Shown here: positions 12,301-21,880 of the stretch, one piece after another
How the letters are laid out: every line of letters starts with the position of its first letter
Numbering within the stretch: position 1 is the first letter of the stretch
Source: Mytilus californianus
Taxonomy: Eukaryota; Mollusca; Bivalvia; Mytilida; Mytilidae
DNA: 64,000 nt
Direction: 5' to 3'
Assembly (NCBI RefSeq): GCF_021869535.1
Contig: NW_026262581.1
Location: 101,449,771-101,513,770 of the forward strand
Position numbers and translations under genes: made by a program
The notes under the pieces: generated by a model
The model's input: the letters and a program-made list of their open reading frames with translations, nothing else
What the model was told of the DNA's origin: nothing
Database searches by the model: none

Positions 12301-13475
12301 AAAAAAAACCAGTTGATTTCCTCATCCTTGTTCACTTTAATGTGATTACTTTCTATTAAACAACTGCCATATTCCTGATTTGGTATAGGCATTTCCGAAG
12401 AAAATGGTGGGTTAAACCTGGTTTTATATATATTGACAAAATTGGGTGAGCAACTCACTGTTGATTTCCCCATCTGTGTGAACTTTAATGTGATTACTTT
12501 CTATATACCAATTAAATTGCCACATATGAAATATTTTCATCAAGTGTACATAAAGTTCTTTTTGTTCCTCCATCGCTGAAGAAACCAATTGTTAAGTCTT
12601 AAACCTCCTTTCTAGGTTATTGGTACATGCACTGTCACATAGAGCTACATAACATAGATGGGATGGCTTTGATTTTGCAAGAAGGTGAAAGATCTGACAT
12701 GCCCAAACCAGCTGATGACATGCATTTTTGTGGCGACTCGAACAACAATCAAACTATCAAGCCTCAAATAATGGTATCTGCAGTAAAAACATTATTAGGA
12801 GATGCCGCAGAAAAAGGTATAAAAAAATATGTATTTTAAGTACCTTGTTTATTAACAGAATTTCGTAATTTTTTTGTTTGAAATATATAAACAGTATTCC
12901 GTTTTTTTGGAAACGTGTATTGTATAAAGATCTATACAATAAGCGACAGCTAAAAGTGAAAAATGGCAGCAAGAAGGGAAATGCAAAACATAATCGTGTA
13001 AAAATTGTTAGTCGTATAATAAGAACACTTGAAGATACAACCTCTTTGCAATAAAAGTCATATGAGGGATATTTGACATTTTGTTTTGACTAGTCAACAA
13101 ATTTATGAGAAAAAAGACATAAAAATTGAAAAGTTGGGCGTGAACTGACCTAGTTTCATATTGTAAATACCTTATGAACGATATTTACAAATGACTGTCT
13201 GAATTCAGTGTAATCTTCCTTTGCATTTGTTTTTTTTACTAAAATTTAATATTTCTTTATATATAATTATAGGACTTTCAACAGAATCAAAGGTGTCTGC
13301 GTCCTCAGTTGTCGGAACCATTGTGGTCTCTGTAGTTATTACTCTGTCACTTGTGTTCAATGTAATTAGCATGATTATATTACTCAGAAGAAAATTATAT
13401 ACATACCACTCCTATATACCGGAGGTGAAGTTAGAACAGTACCAGAATGAAGAAACTATTAAACTGTTAAAATGA
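347..13475 (+). CDS. Membrane-anchored laccase-like multicopper oxidase, 15 exons, complete
   Basis: Exons: 347-599, 1856-1962, 3737-3882, 4346-4454, 5170-5276, 6458-6564, 6979-7118, 7868-8035, 8339-8466, 9487-9629, 10047-10123, 10768-10894, 11617-11901, 12616-12816, 13273-13475. Every junction is GT-AG, phases agree throughout, and the join is 2301 nt (766 residues plus TGA). Copper motifs are intact: HWHG at residues 137-140, WYHSH at 179-183, HPIHIHGH at 546-553, and [12 protein letters not shown] at 638-649 with the type 1 Cys, His and axial Met. The order fits three cupredoxin domains (Cu-oxidase_3, Cu-oxidase, Cu-oxidase_2). The family oxidises phenols, catechols or similar donors and reduces O2 to water. 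Residues about 712-737 form a hydrophobic helix followed by RRK and a 27-residue tail, implying a type I membrane protein. The start follows an in-frame TGA at 341-343; Met7 (365) is an alternative start. The N-terminal signal peptide is weak. In molluscs such enzymes are linked to shell-matrix cross-linking, pigmentation or immunity; which applies here is unknown. Confidence 0.93.
660..735 (+). repeat. 3' tail fragment of a mussel reverse-transcriptase element, type B
   Basis: TTGGATGGAGAGTTGTCTCA and the following TTGGCACTCATACCACATCT match the end of the tail of the RT element at 38180-38595. It lies in intron 1 of the laccase. Confidence 0.7.
1288..1385 (-). repeat. 3' tail fragment of RT-type element, type A
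   Basis: GGGACATTCAAACTCATAAG and GACAACGCCATGGC are the reverse complement of the tail seen at 34680-34960 and 55695-55775. It lies in intron 1 of the laccase. Confidence 0.7.
2095..2240 (-). repeat. RT-element tail, type B, reverse orientation
   Basis: GGAGATGTGGTATAATTTC, CTAATGAAACAACTATTCAC and a GTACGGCCTTCAAC motif form the reverse complement of the type B tail (compare 39595-39715). It lies in intron 2. Confidence 0.65.
2690..2955 (+). repeat. Decayed RT-element 3' end, type A
   Basis: CATATGTTTCAACTGTCGTA through GGATCTGCTTACCCTTCCGG and GTTGCTCAGTCTTTAGTTTT aligns by eye with 34610-34870. The coding end is degenerate. It lies in intron 2 of the laccase. Confidence 0.65.
3985..4080 (-). 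repeat. RT-element tail, type B, reverse orientation
   Basis: GAGGAGATGTGGTACATG followed by CCAATGAGACAACTCTCCAT matches the type B tail in reverse. It lies in intron 3. Confidence 0.65.
4482..4765 (+). repeat. tRNA-derived SINE
   Basis: The head (about 4484-4555) looks like a tRNA: an A-box-like GTTGGTATCGTGGTAGCG and a B box GGGTTCGAACCC with spacing suited to RNA polymerase III promoters. A non-tRNA body of about 200 bp follows, ending near GTCGGTCTAGTACAAAGC. A diverged partial copy lies in reverse at about 11290-11405. The tRNA fold does not look intact enough for a functional tRNA. It lies in intron 4. Confidence 0.7.
6199..6401. mobile_element. Fold-back MITE in laccase intron 5
   Basis: Left sequence TCTATAAAATAAGCCTTCG (from 6203) is mirrored by AAGGCTTATTCTATAGG on the right (to about 6397). 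The arms stay paired inward through GTCGTTTGC / GCAAACGAC, ATATCGGAT / ATCCGAT and CTTTCAAT / ATTGAAAG to CCACGA / TCGTGC. The element is flanked by the 10-bp direct repeat ACATACAGGG at 6189-6198 and 6402-6411, a possible target-site duplication. Confidence 0.7.
6678..6955. mobile_element. Fold-back element with poly-G/poly-C ends and internal tandem repeat
   Basis: The left end reads GGGAGCTACCATTTG, then a long G run and GCTAGATGAA. The right end reads TTCATCCTAGC, then C runs. The inside repeats AAAAAAGGCAGGACAGGGG-type units of about 32 bp. A related copy lies at 19571-19741 and an end fragment at about 18975-19017. It lies in intron 6. Confidence 0.65.
7215..7355 (-). repeat. SINE-like repeat (GCGCGTCTGGCGTAC family)
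   Basis: The reverse complement reads CCAGGCTTGTGATTGTG, GTACGCCAGACGCGCGTTTC, GTCTACAAAAG, TTGACGCTCGA, then a GAAGTTGAAGAGCATTAAAG tail. This is the best-preserved order of the family in the window. It lies in intron 7. Confidence 0.7.
7590..7665 (-). repeat. RT-element tail, type B, reverse orientation
   Basis: AAGAAGATGTGGTATGATTG and CCAATGAGACAACTCTCCAC are the reverse of the terminal tail motif. It lies in intron 7. Confidence 0.7.
10348..10605 (+). mobile_element. Hairpin-ended nonautonomous element in laccase intron 11
   Basis: The 5' side has the hairpin GTGAGCTACTGCTCAC (10348-10363) followed by TACCCCCGC (10370-10378). The 3' side has a hairpin of TATACCCCC and GCGGGGGTATA around an AT-rich loop (10571-10601). 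TACCCCCGC and GCGGGGGTA form terminal inverted repeats. This resembles a dispersed bivalve repeat I remember; its class is uncertain. Confidence 0.55.
11290..11405 (-). repeat. Partial reverse copy of the intron-4 SINE body
   Basis: TACTAGACCGAC, ATATCACAAGATAACAGTCC and ACAGGAAGATACGTC match, in reverse complement and with divergence, the SINE body at 4610-4745. It lies in intron 12. Confidence 0.55.
12045..12500. repeat. Degenerate direct repeat of about 235 bp in laccase intron 13
   Basis: CAACTGCCTTATTTCTGAC (from about 12128) recurs as CAACTGCCATATTCCTGAT (from about 12361). Each is followed by a GGGTTAAACCT, a TATATTGACAAAATT and a TTTAATGTGATTACTTTCTA block. It matches a dispersed mussel repeat I remember. 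There is no coding potential. Confidence 0.6.
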
Positions 13476-13689
13476 TACTAATACAACTAGCACTATAGAT
13501 TGGATTAGGACTAATACGTTGCTCAGCAATACAGATACCAGATTTCTAGTTGTAGTTGAGGATCTTTTACATTTAATACAGCGAACTGAAACTTTGGTTG
13601 TTTATTTGACTTTTTTTTGTATACTTTGTTTATATGGCATATTAGAAAACAACAAAATTAAAACGGTTATTCATGAGAAAATAAGTGAT

Positions 13690-13695
13690 AATAAA
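13690..13695 (+). terminator. Candidate polyadenylation signal of the laccase gene
   Basis: An AATAAA lies about 215 nt after the laccase stop codon in otherwise noncoding AT-rich sequence. The open stretch at 13519-13821 is treated as 3' UTR rather than a gene. Confidence 0.4.
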
Positions 13696-13884
13696 GTATG
13701 TGTGTTCTTTAAGAAATCAAACAGGTGGTATTTCCAGTTATCCTGTTTTCAGTCTGAAACATTGTCTTCATTATACGTAATTATATTGAATGATTATTGT
13801 TTAGCAACGTCCAATGGTTAAATATTATGCATGTTCAGGACGATACATAGTTGGAACTAAAGTGACTGTCATACAAAAGGGAGG

Positions 13885-14050
13885 AAGTAAAAAACAACAG
13901 TAGTAAACCGATGTTCAAAACTAGTAAATTCATTTTAAATAAACAAATCAAGATACCAAAACGCAGGGAATTGAATGAACTCCAACGGACGAGACCGGTT
14001 GCTTCGACAAGGTAAGCGTCTCCTGCTTTGAATGGGTCACCCGTCATGGG
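13885..14050 (-). repeat. Dispersed repeat with AGTAAACCGATGTTCAAA motif
   Basis: AGTAGTAAACCGATGTTCAA, then CGAGACCGGTTGCTTCGACA, then GTAAGCGTCTCCTGC align with copies at about 55788-55960 and 57580-57700. A partial copy in the opposite sense lies at about 18438-18500. Confidence 0.65.
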
Positions 14051-14109
14051 AATCTAAACTCATAAGTATAACCAATCACTTTCATTTGAAAGAGCCTTCA
14101 ATAAGTCAG

Positions 14110-14362
14110 GACTATTTCCATATTATGATCTTTTGATGAGAATCCCCCAAAACAAACCAGTACATAGACTTATTTTTAGAGTATACCTTAGAGTTTGTTC
14201 AATTCATAAGTCGAGAACAAAATGCCATGGCATTAAAATATCGAAAAACGACAAAAAGACAAAAAGACAAGTACATAAAACACAACATAGAAAACTAGAG
14301 ACTGAGCAGCACGAACCACACCAAACACCGGGAAACATCTCACGTGCTCCGGAAGGGTAAGC
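14110..14362 (-). repeat. RT-element tail, type A, reverse orientation
   Basis: AATTCATAAGTCGAGAACAA, AATGCCATGGCATT, CACAACATAGAAAACTAGAG and GTGCTCCGGAAGGGTAAGCA match the reverse complement of 34730-34950. Confidence 0.7.
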
Positions 14363-16070
14363 AAATCTAAGTGTTTTTTCTTCTGATTATCTTGCATTTT
14401 TTAATCTTACTGACTTTTCACATGCACAGATGATTTTAACTCAACACTGAGAAAAGATATACAAACCTTGTAAAAAGTGCTTTGAAAGATTTTTTGGTTT
14501 ATCAACAGTATTTTAAAACAAGCATCATGATAGCAGTAGAGAATACGTTTTGGTCCCTCATAAAAAAATGCATTCTTTTATTTCATTGTTGTCATTGTTC
14601 AAATAGTGGTTATCTTGTGTTAACGTATCTGTACTGTCCATGTGTTTTACTGTAAATTCTACGAAATTTGGTCTACATAGGCCGCGACAGTTTCGGGAAC
14701 CCAAACAAACATGTGCATGGCATATAAATATTGGTTTCAATAAATGCCGTGACCATAAACATTGATGACGTCAAATTTAGTAATCGAACAGTTGGCCTCA
14801 TGCATACATTATATGTAAACAGAAACACACTGTGAGCCTGCTTTCAGTAAACGTGAGCTAAAAATTAGTAATGTTTCACTTATTTGTCATCGGTTTTATC
14901 GATGTTATAAGGCTAACTGTCTTTTCCAATCTTTTTTATTGTACTTTTATTATTTAACTGGTCGAGATAAAAAAAACAGAGAACGATTCAAAACTCACTT
15001 TAACTCCTTCACATGCTAATGTATCTGTTCCATGTCAAAAACCTTGTCCTTCGTTTTCTTTGTGTGTTTTGTTTAAATATTTTTTTATTGATGGCAATCA
15101 TTGGTAGTCTCTGTTAAATTTACTTAAAACTTGTCTTCATGTCCCCTTTTCACAAAGTCAAAATAGGAAAGTCGATTAAACCTTCTAGTAGAATTTGAAA
15201 TAACATAAATACACAAATTTTCAAGAACTTTATATGCATAGCGTTATTCGGTGTCATGCACATTTTTTTTTTAAAATATTGCAGTTTTTCAGTGCTATGC
15301 AATGCTGTTGAAGACGTTTGATTTGAAATAAAACAAATTTAACATGTTTTTGTACAATTTTGCATAGACAGACACAGGACCAAACGAATAAATAAGTTTC
15401 CGAAAGACGAAAGTTTGTTTTTGGGAACTTGCTCGGTATTTTCTTTACGTTTTCTTTTTTTTATAAAGGTCTATTCTCAAATTTCCACGAATCGTTCAAA
15501 ATTGAAGATTTTGGTCATAATTAGGTATTTTCACTTGATTACATGTTAAATTAGATGTCTAATGACATGAGAACTGTAAGTACACTCTTGAAGCTGTGTT
15601 AGGGTGGTGTTTGAAATAACTGAAAGGTTTTATTTAACAATGAATTGATTCAATAGAAATTGATCCTACCTCCTTCACGGCTTATAGTATCGTAAATGAA
15701 AGACCAAATATGTGCTCTGATGAACAAAAAACATTTACAAGACATTCGCAGAATAATTACAACAGGATATATAACTGTTTTATTTATTCTTTTATGTTAA
15801 GGGTGGGATGTTTTCAATTAGCGGTATTTGAATCTAATTTAAAGGCCTCTGATCAAAGTGGTTAATTAAGCATGAACTAAACAGACCAATCTTGCTAAAA
15901 ACTTTGTGTATAAAAATAGACATTACTTAATTTTATAGGGATTTGAAAAAGTAAAAAATCTGAAAATTGACAAGGACGTCCTTATTTCGAATGTAAAAGA
16001 TATATCAATTTATCATATATTTAGTACAAAATGCAGCAATTTTGTATATCTAAACTAAAAGGTTCTTTTT
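14363..16070. other. Intergenic, no gene seen
   Basis: AT-rich sequence without a supportable coding region. A perfect TGACGTCA lies at 14766-14773, isolated from the cluster further downstream. Confidence 0.5.
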
Positions 16071-16075
16071 TCCAG

Positions 16076-16170
16076 CCTGTATCACCTACCCTGTATCGCA
16101 TACCCCATATCGCATAGCTCAACCCGTATCGCATACCCCGTATCGCATAGCTAAATCCGTATCGCATACC
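16076..16170. repeat. Short tandem array of GTATCGCATA units
   Basis: The motif GTATCGCATA or a one-base variant recurs about six times, joined alternately by CC-rich and GCT-containing linkers. The composite period is about 33 bp. Confidence 0.7.
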
Positions 16171-16175
16171 TGGCG

Positions 16176-16220
16176 TGACGTCATAAATCAAATGACGTCA
16201 ACGTTTGACCTATGACGTCC
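16176..16220. promoter_or_regulatory. Cluster of cAMP-response-element-like sites
   Basis: Two perfect TGACGTCA palindromes (16176-16183 and 16193-16200) and one TGACGTCC (16213-16220) lie within 45 bp, next to the GTATCGCATA array. TGACGTCA is the consensus bound by CREB/ATF proteins. No gene start is visible nearby, so function is unproven and the cluster may belong to a repeat. Confidence 0.4.
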
Positions 16221-19200
16221 AGTTGCTGTATTTCCTGGCATAGGAAAAAAGTGAGTTCCCACGCAAGAAATGTCCTATCATTTCAACTAAAATCGATATT
16301 TTTCAAAAAAAAATATTACCCAGTAACTTTATGACCGATTTTTATAAAATAGATACAATAGGTCTTTTACTGGGAACTCATTTTTGTCCAATGACTGTGT
16401 ATATAGGAATCCCCTGTTTGCCGGTCTGTTAATAATCTTTGAATAGATGATACTTGGTAACATTGTTGTCCATATTTATGATTACAAATGAGCTCAGATT
16501 GCAGTCTATACGCTTAACCACAAGTCCATAAACCCAGGCTTGTAATATTGCTTTCGGTCTTGTAAAATTCTTCTCTACAAGCCAACAGAATTCAACTAAA
16601 ATTTTCGTAAAATTAAGCTTTGGGCTTGTGGATTCAAAAGTGAAGACTGAGATTGTAGTATAATGATTAAACTTAACAACAAATATTGGGAAGGTTTGTT
16701 GTATTCTACAGGAGGGAACAGTTGACAGTAACATTAGTACATGCTTTTAGATACATGACCTAAAAGTATATTATTTGCCAGTTTCATACCTTATTGAGCA
16801 TGTAATAAGGTTGTAGGGGACATTACGATGTGGATATTAAGCAAATAAGGAAGTCTATAAAAAAAACCAAGTCAGCTGGAAAAATACAGCAACTTAATTT
16901 TACGGGTTTTTTCCAGTACGAAATAACAATAATTTAGTTACTTTATCTTTTTATACGTAAGTTTTGTTAAAAATAAAAAAATATGCTTATCGTTTTAACA
17001 AATGCTACAGAAGTCAAAACTGATGATGAGACAAATATGCAGGTCTGAAGTAAAAAGGCATCATTTTTGTAAGTAAATATTCAAATTATTCAGAACATGG
17101 TACTTACAACCACATTATTTTGACTCTCATGGATTGTTGTCTTATTGGCAATCATCCCAACATCTCAATATTAGGTTAATATATTTATTTCAAATTATAA
17201 TCTTGAACAAAGATAGTTCTTATCTATCTATATATATTTAAATTTTCTACACGAACTGAAAATAGATCTGACGAAATAGTTAAGGAAAAGGTTGTTAATT
17301 GTCATAAGCTGAGAATGGAGGTATTATTATTTGTTATCATTTTAACTATATGTTAAGTAGTTTTATCATAAAGTTCTAATTTACTTCATGCACTAATTTT
17401 ATCGTAAAATAAATCAAAAGAAAGCGAAACTGAACTTTCATTTTCCAAAAGTCATAAAACTATTGATTATTTTATTTGCGAATATGGAATATGTGGTGTG
17501 ATCATTTTTAAGCTGTAAGTTAAACTTAATTTATTTTTAGCTTGCATGGCACATTTGGGTCATCATAAGCTGCCTTGTCATCACTTTGTCATCATCCTGG
17601 TCGTCGCGCGTTAATGCTTCATTAGTGTCATTTGTTATATTGCTCAAGACATGTTAATTTTCATTAAAGGTATCAATTTTATTGCACTAGATGTGCATTT
17701 CGACAATTAATATATCTTCAGTAATGCCCAAGGACAAAATATTTAAAGTCCTAAACCTAATACAAAGAGCAGACAAAACCAAAAGGGATCAAAAGTAAAG
17801 CCAAACCCAGACAATTCATTATTTTTATATCAAAATAAAAATGACACCTTCACTACAATATCAACCTTTTGATTTGAAAAATAAAGTTTTATGTAATACA
17901 AAGTAAATTATGCACGTATACGTGTACGTCTATTTTTACATTTTAAAGCGGATTTGTTGTTATGGAGTGTGAAAGACAAATTAAAGTCAAGCAAGTAATC
18001 AGTCAAGGAAACATTAATGAAATGAATTGAAATTTACATTTCTATGTTTTGATAATTACAAAAAAATATCAGGATGCTATATAAATACAAACGTCTCTAC
18101 AAATAATTTTTCATTTCTAGGAAAATTCAGAAAAAGTGTTATAAGTGATTCCAAGAAATTTTGTATAGCAAAGAAATGAAATTTCCAGAAATATGTTTTA
18201 CATCAACCACACATCTAATGCATAAGTCGTTATATATTTTTAAGCAAGATCGGCACGATACTATCAGCGACATAAATAGAAGTATTTCCTCAAAATCATG
18301 AGTGCACAGGATGAAATGTCTAGACTGCATGAAAGATCATAATAATGATAATTATGTTGAAAGTCTTTGAGATAAAGCCTTAGGTCTCACTATAATTATC
18401 AAGAAAACTTAACTTACTATTTTAAAACACGTTTTTCCAAGGCGGTAATGCACGCCTGTTAAATCGACGCTTCCGGTCTCGCTCCATTTGGAGTTCATCG
18501 TTTTCCCTCGTTTTTTTTCTTTTTGTTTATCATGATTATGAGTTTTGAACATCTGTTAATGCCTGCTGCCTCTTGTTTTATAATACAATATATGAGCTAG
18601 TCACATGTTTGCATTTATAGGATCATAGCATTAGTTTTTAAAGTAATAATATCAAAGAGTTTCAAACGACAAACGACCCCACCAGCGGTGCATTACCATT
18701 AAATTTGCGCGCAGCTTTTGATCACATTTGCGCGCATTCTTTTACAGGTAAACTCGGGAAAATACATGTAGATAATACGTATTTATTTATATAACTATTA
18801 GTTTCGAGCAAGATAAGACGGTTTTATTGTGCACAAGCACTTAGTCCTGGTGAATATACATAGATAAAAATGTCAAAACATTAAAAGTACTGAGTTTACA
18901 TGTCGTAACGTGCTAATTTCGCAAAAAAATATTTGGGCGATAGCGTTGAAAAACTCAATAATTTTCATACTCAGAAAAAAAAATACCCCCCTTTTAAAGC
19001 TAAATGGTCGGTCCGTAAATGTTTTTTTTTTTTTTCAATAAATGGACATGAATAGTATTCTGGACAATGCTGAAAGTAAAGAAATGCTGGTACCGACGTT
19101 TATATTTCAATAAAAGAGACAGGAAATATATATAAAAAAAATCAAATCTAATCAAAAGATAAAATCCCTATCAACTCACCAATGCACGATTGATCCTATA

Positions 19201-19495
19201 AATAAAAAGTGTCCGTGTCATACATGTTCAAATAGGCAGCAAGTCTTGAAGAAAATCATTCCACTTATGTCACCAATTTTGGACGGTAAGCTGCGATTGG
19301 ATCATATTGTGACACGTGTTTAATCCTGATCAACACTATTAGAGACATATAAAAACCTATAAGTATGAATTTTTTTTTTTTAATCCAAAATATATGCCTA
19401 TATATATCTAATAACAAGACAAAATCAATTTTTTCATAACATTTCATTCACTAATGAAATAGAAAATTCATTCTTTTTATCTGACACTTATATTG
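16221..19495. other. Intergenic, repeat fragments only
   Basis: No supportable gene. About 17680-17800 and 21525-21660 share TTTCGACAATTAAT-type sequence of a dispersed repeat. About 18438-18500 is a fragment of the repeat seen at 13885-14050. About 18975-19017 is an end of the poly-G/poly-C fold-back family. TTTGCGCGCA motifs near 18700 reappear near 24440. Confidence 0.45.
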
Positions 19496-19571
19496 TTATT
19501 GAATTCATATATTGAATTCACATATATTGAATTCATATATATTGAATTCATATATATTGAATTCATATATT
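19496..19571. repeat. Minisatellite of ATTGAATTCATATAT units
   Basis: About five tandem units of 18-19 bp, each with the palindrome GAATTC and an ATATAT run. Confidence 0.8.
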
Positions 19572-19741
19572 TGGGAGCAAACGTACGATTTTTATTATTT
19601 TTTAAGGGGGAATGGGGGGATGGAATGACACATCCTGCATTTTTTCAACTAAAAAAGGTTCAAGCCTGTTTATTTTAAATTCATTTTAACCCCCCTCCCC
19701 CCTTTCCGTTTTTCCCCAAATAAAAATCAAATGTCAGCTTA
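19571..19741. mobile_element. Fold-back element with G-rich and C-rich ends
   Basis: The left side has GATTTTTATTATTTTTTAAG then G runs. The right side has C runs then AAATAAAAATCAAATGTCAG, the reverse complement of the left end of the intron-6 element at 6678. Same family, shorter inside. Confidence 0.6.
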
Positions 19742-20033
19742 CCTCTGAAATCTTTTTTATACATTACTTACTTGCGAAGTTGCATTTTAAAAAGTCTCAA
19801 ATGTGTACGACATTCATCTTTTACTTGACATGATTCTTTTTTTTATAAAATTATTAGATTCTTGAATTTCTTGAGAAAAAAACTCTAGGCTGAAGGAAAA
19901 GGGAAAAAAGTTTTGTTTAAACTGTAACTTACTTTAACTGGCATATGGCCATTTAAGTTTCTAATCTGTATAATTTTGCTACCTCTTCTTAATACAAAAT
20001 GTACTACTTCTTTCTTGAAACGTCGTACAAGTC

Positions 20034-20216
20034 AGATACAAAACAAAGGTAACAAAAAACAGGCCGGAAACAAACTGCCGTATAGTTTTTCTGCGCTTGT
20101 AGTCAGGTCAAGGTCCTCGGCTTTCGCCTCGGGCCTTCACCTGACTACTCGTGCAGAAAAACTATCCGGCAACGGTTGTTACCGGCCTGTTTCTTTGTTA
20201 CCTTTGTATTGTATCT
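20034..20216. mobile_element. 183-bp hairpin MITE
   Basis: AGATACAAAACAAAGGTAAC at the left mirrors GTTACCTTTGTATTGTATCT at the right. The arms stay paired for about 85 bp through CAGGCCGG / CCGGCCTG, ATAGTTTTTCTGC / GCAGAAAAACTAT and GTCAGGT / ACCTGAC to a short CTTTCGC-like loop. Terminal inverted repeats make up nearly the whole element, and there is no room for a transposase. Confidence 0.85.
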
Positions 20217-20989
20217 AATACATAGATGTGCTGAATAAAATTGCTCACTGTAGTAAGCAGGGCCGTTTGTAGTACGCCTGGATTATGCTGACAGTAGTGA
20301 GGCCTAACGACCTGGAGGAAACAGGGAATCTGGTGATATACCTTTGCAATTATTTACGGTGCATCGCCATGAAATATCCCCTGACTTAAGTGTTCTGTCG
20401 ATACGGAAACTAAATCCATCTTATACTAATGATTTTTTCCACCGATCCGTGTCTGTGCCTTGACGCATTTTTTTACAAACTAACTTGAATTAAATATTAA
20501 TGCGATCACTATTCGGTAAAATTATGAAACAGAATACTATTTACACTAAAATATTCGCAATAAAGTTGCGTGTCTTAATCTATTACGGGAATACTCATGA
20601 CCACTGTATATTTTTTAGAATTCAATATGAAAAATATATAATTTAAATTTACAAACATGTTAAAAATTCATTATAACTAAAGACATATGTATTACATATA
20701 ATAGCTTTTCTAAAAAAGCTAGCCGTCTCTTAGCTGATGAAAGTGGAAAGTGTTCTCGCTTTGTAGATTAATTCATTCAGAATAGCTTTGCATATAAATC
20801 AGCAAATTTTACCAAACACGTTATGAAGCAGTATACCGTTCAATGTTGGGTGTCAAATAAGGTCCTTATCGAACTAATCTTTCAAAGCTTAACATACTGG
20901 ATTGACATAATCTTTTGTGAGAGACCGTTCTTTTAAAAGTTTTCTGATTAGTATTAAATTTATAATTAGGATCCATTTATTACATCGGT

Positions 20990-21428
20990 GATCCGTTTAT
21001 ATATTTGGCAATCGCCAATGGCAGTCAGCAGGGTTTAAGAACATTTGTTGTTCGACCTGTTAGTCAAATGCGTTTTGTTAAAGTATACTTCTTCACTTTT
21101 TTGGTCTTTTGGAAAATGTTGTTTGTGCTGTATTTAGACCCTTCTACAACGAAATTTGTTTTACATGCACACGTATAAAAATTGCGGTTTTTATCCAACG
21201 CAATCATAGGTTTGAACGTAGTTTTCGATTTAGACTTGTTTATATATATATATATATGTAAAACAAATTTCTTGGTAGAGGGGTCTAAATACAGCACAAA
21301 CAACATTTTCCAAAAGACCAAAAAATGAAAAGTATATTTTAACAAATCGCATTTGACTAACAGGTCGAACAACTGATGTTCTTAAACCCTGCTGACTGCC
21401 ATTGACGATTGCCAAATACATTGATCAC
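20990..21428. mobile_element. Inverted-repeat element, about 170-bp arms
   Basis: The left arm (TTTGGCAATCGCCAATGGCA from about 21004, through CAGCAGGGTTTAAGAACAT and GGTCTTTTGGAAAATGTTG) is mirrored by the right arm ending GCCATTGACGATTGCCAAA (about 21418). The centre contains ATTGCGGTTTTTATCC and a TA microsatellite. Related single-arm copies lie at 21690-21880 and 43523-43905. Open frames across it on both strands follow from the symmetry and are not called as genes. Confidence 0.8.
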
Positions 21429-21689
21429 GAGATGTAACATGGATCTTAATTATCAATTTAATACCAAACAGAAAACAATAAACTTGCGGAGAAGATGGTA
21501 TACCGCAAACATGAGGTGCAAAAATTTGTACACCATATCCGGATTTCGACAATTAATGTCTCTTTAGTGATGTTAGGGATCAAAACGGTATTTGGAAGGC
21601 CATATAATTTATCTCAATTTAGGATAGACTCTTGAATTTTAAAGAGTCGAAATAGGATGAACGGATCATATAAACCCGAATGGAAATAT

Positions 21690-21880
21690 AATACAAGCCC
21701 AAACGAAAAAATATAAACATGTCTAAATTGAAAACAACGTTCAAACCTATGATTGCGTTGGATAAAAACCGCAATTTTTATACGTGTGCATGTAAAACAA
21801 ATTTCTTGGTAGAGGGGTCTAAATACAGCACAAACAACATTTTTCAAAAGACCAAAAAATGAAAAGTATATTTTAACAAG
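21690..21880. repeat. Single-arm copy of the 20990-21428 element
   Basis: GTCTAAATTGAAAACAACG, CCTATGATTGCGTTGGATAA, ACAAATTTCTTGGTAGAGGG and CAAAAGACCAAAAAATG match the centre and right arm of the preceding element, then end at AACAAG near 21880. Confidence 0.8.

Noticed and set aside
13519-13821. 100-codon frame after the laccase stop
   Set aside because: Composition and position fit a 3' UTR. There is no family match, and a poly(A) signal lies inside it.
16429-16734. 101-codon minus-strand frame
   Set aside because: No domain, no repeat support, and chance length in this composition.
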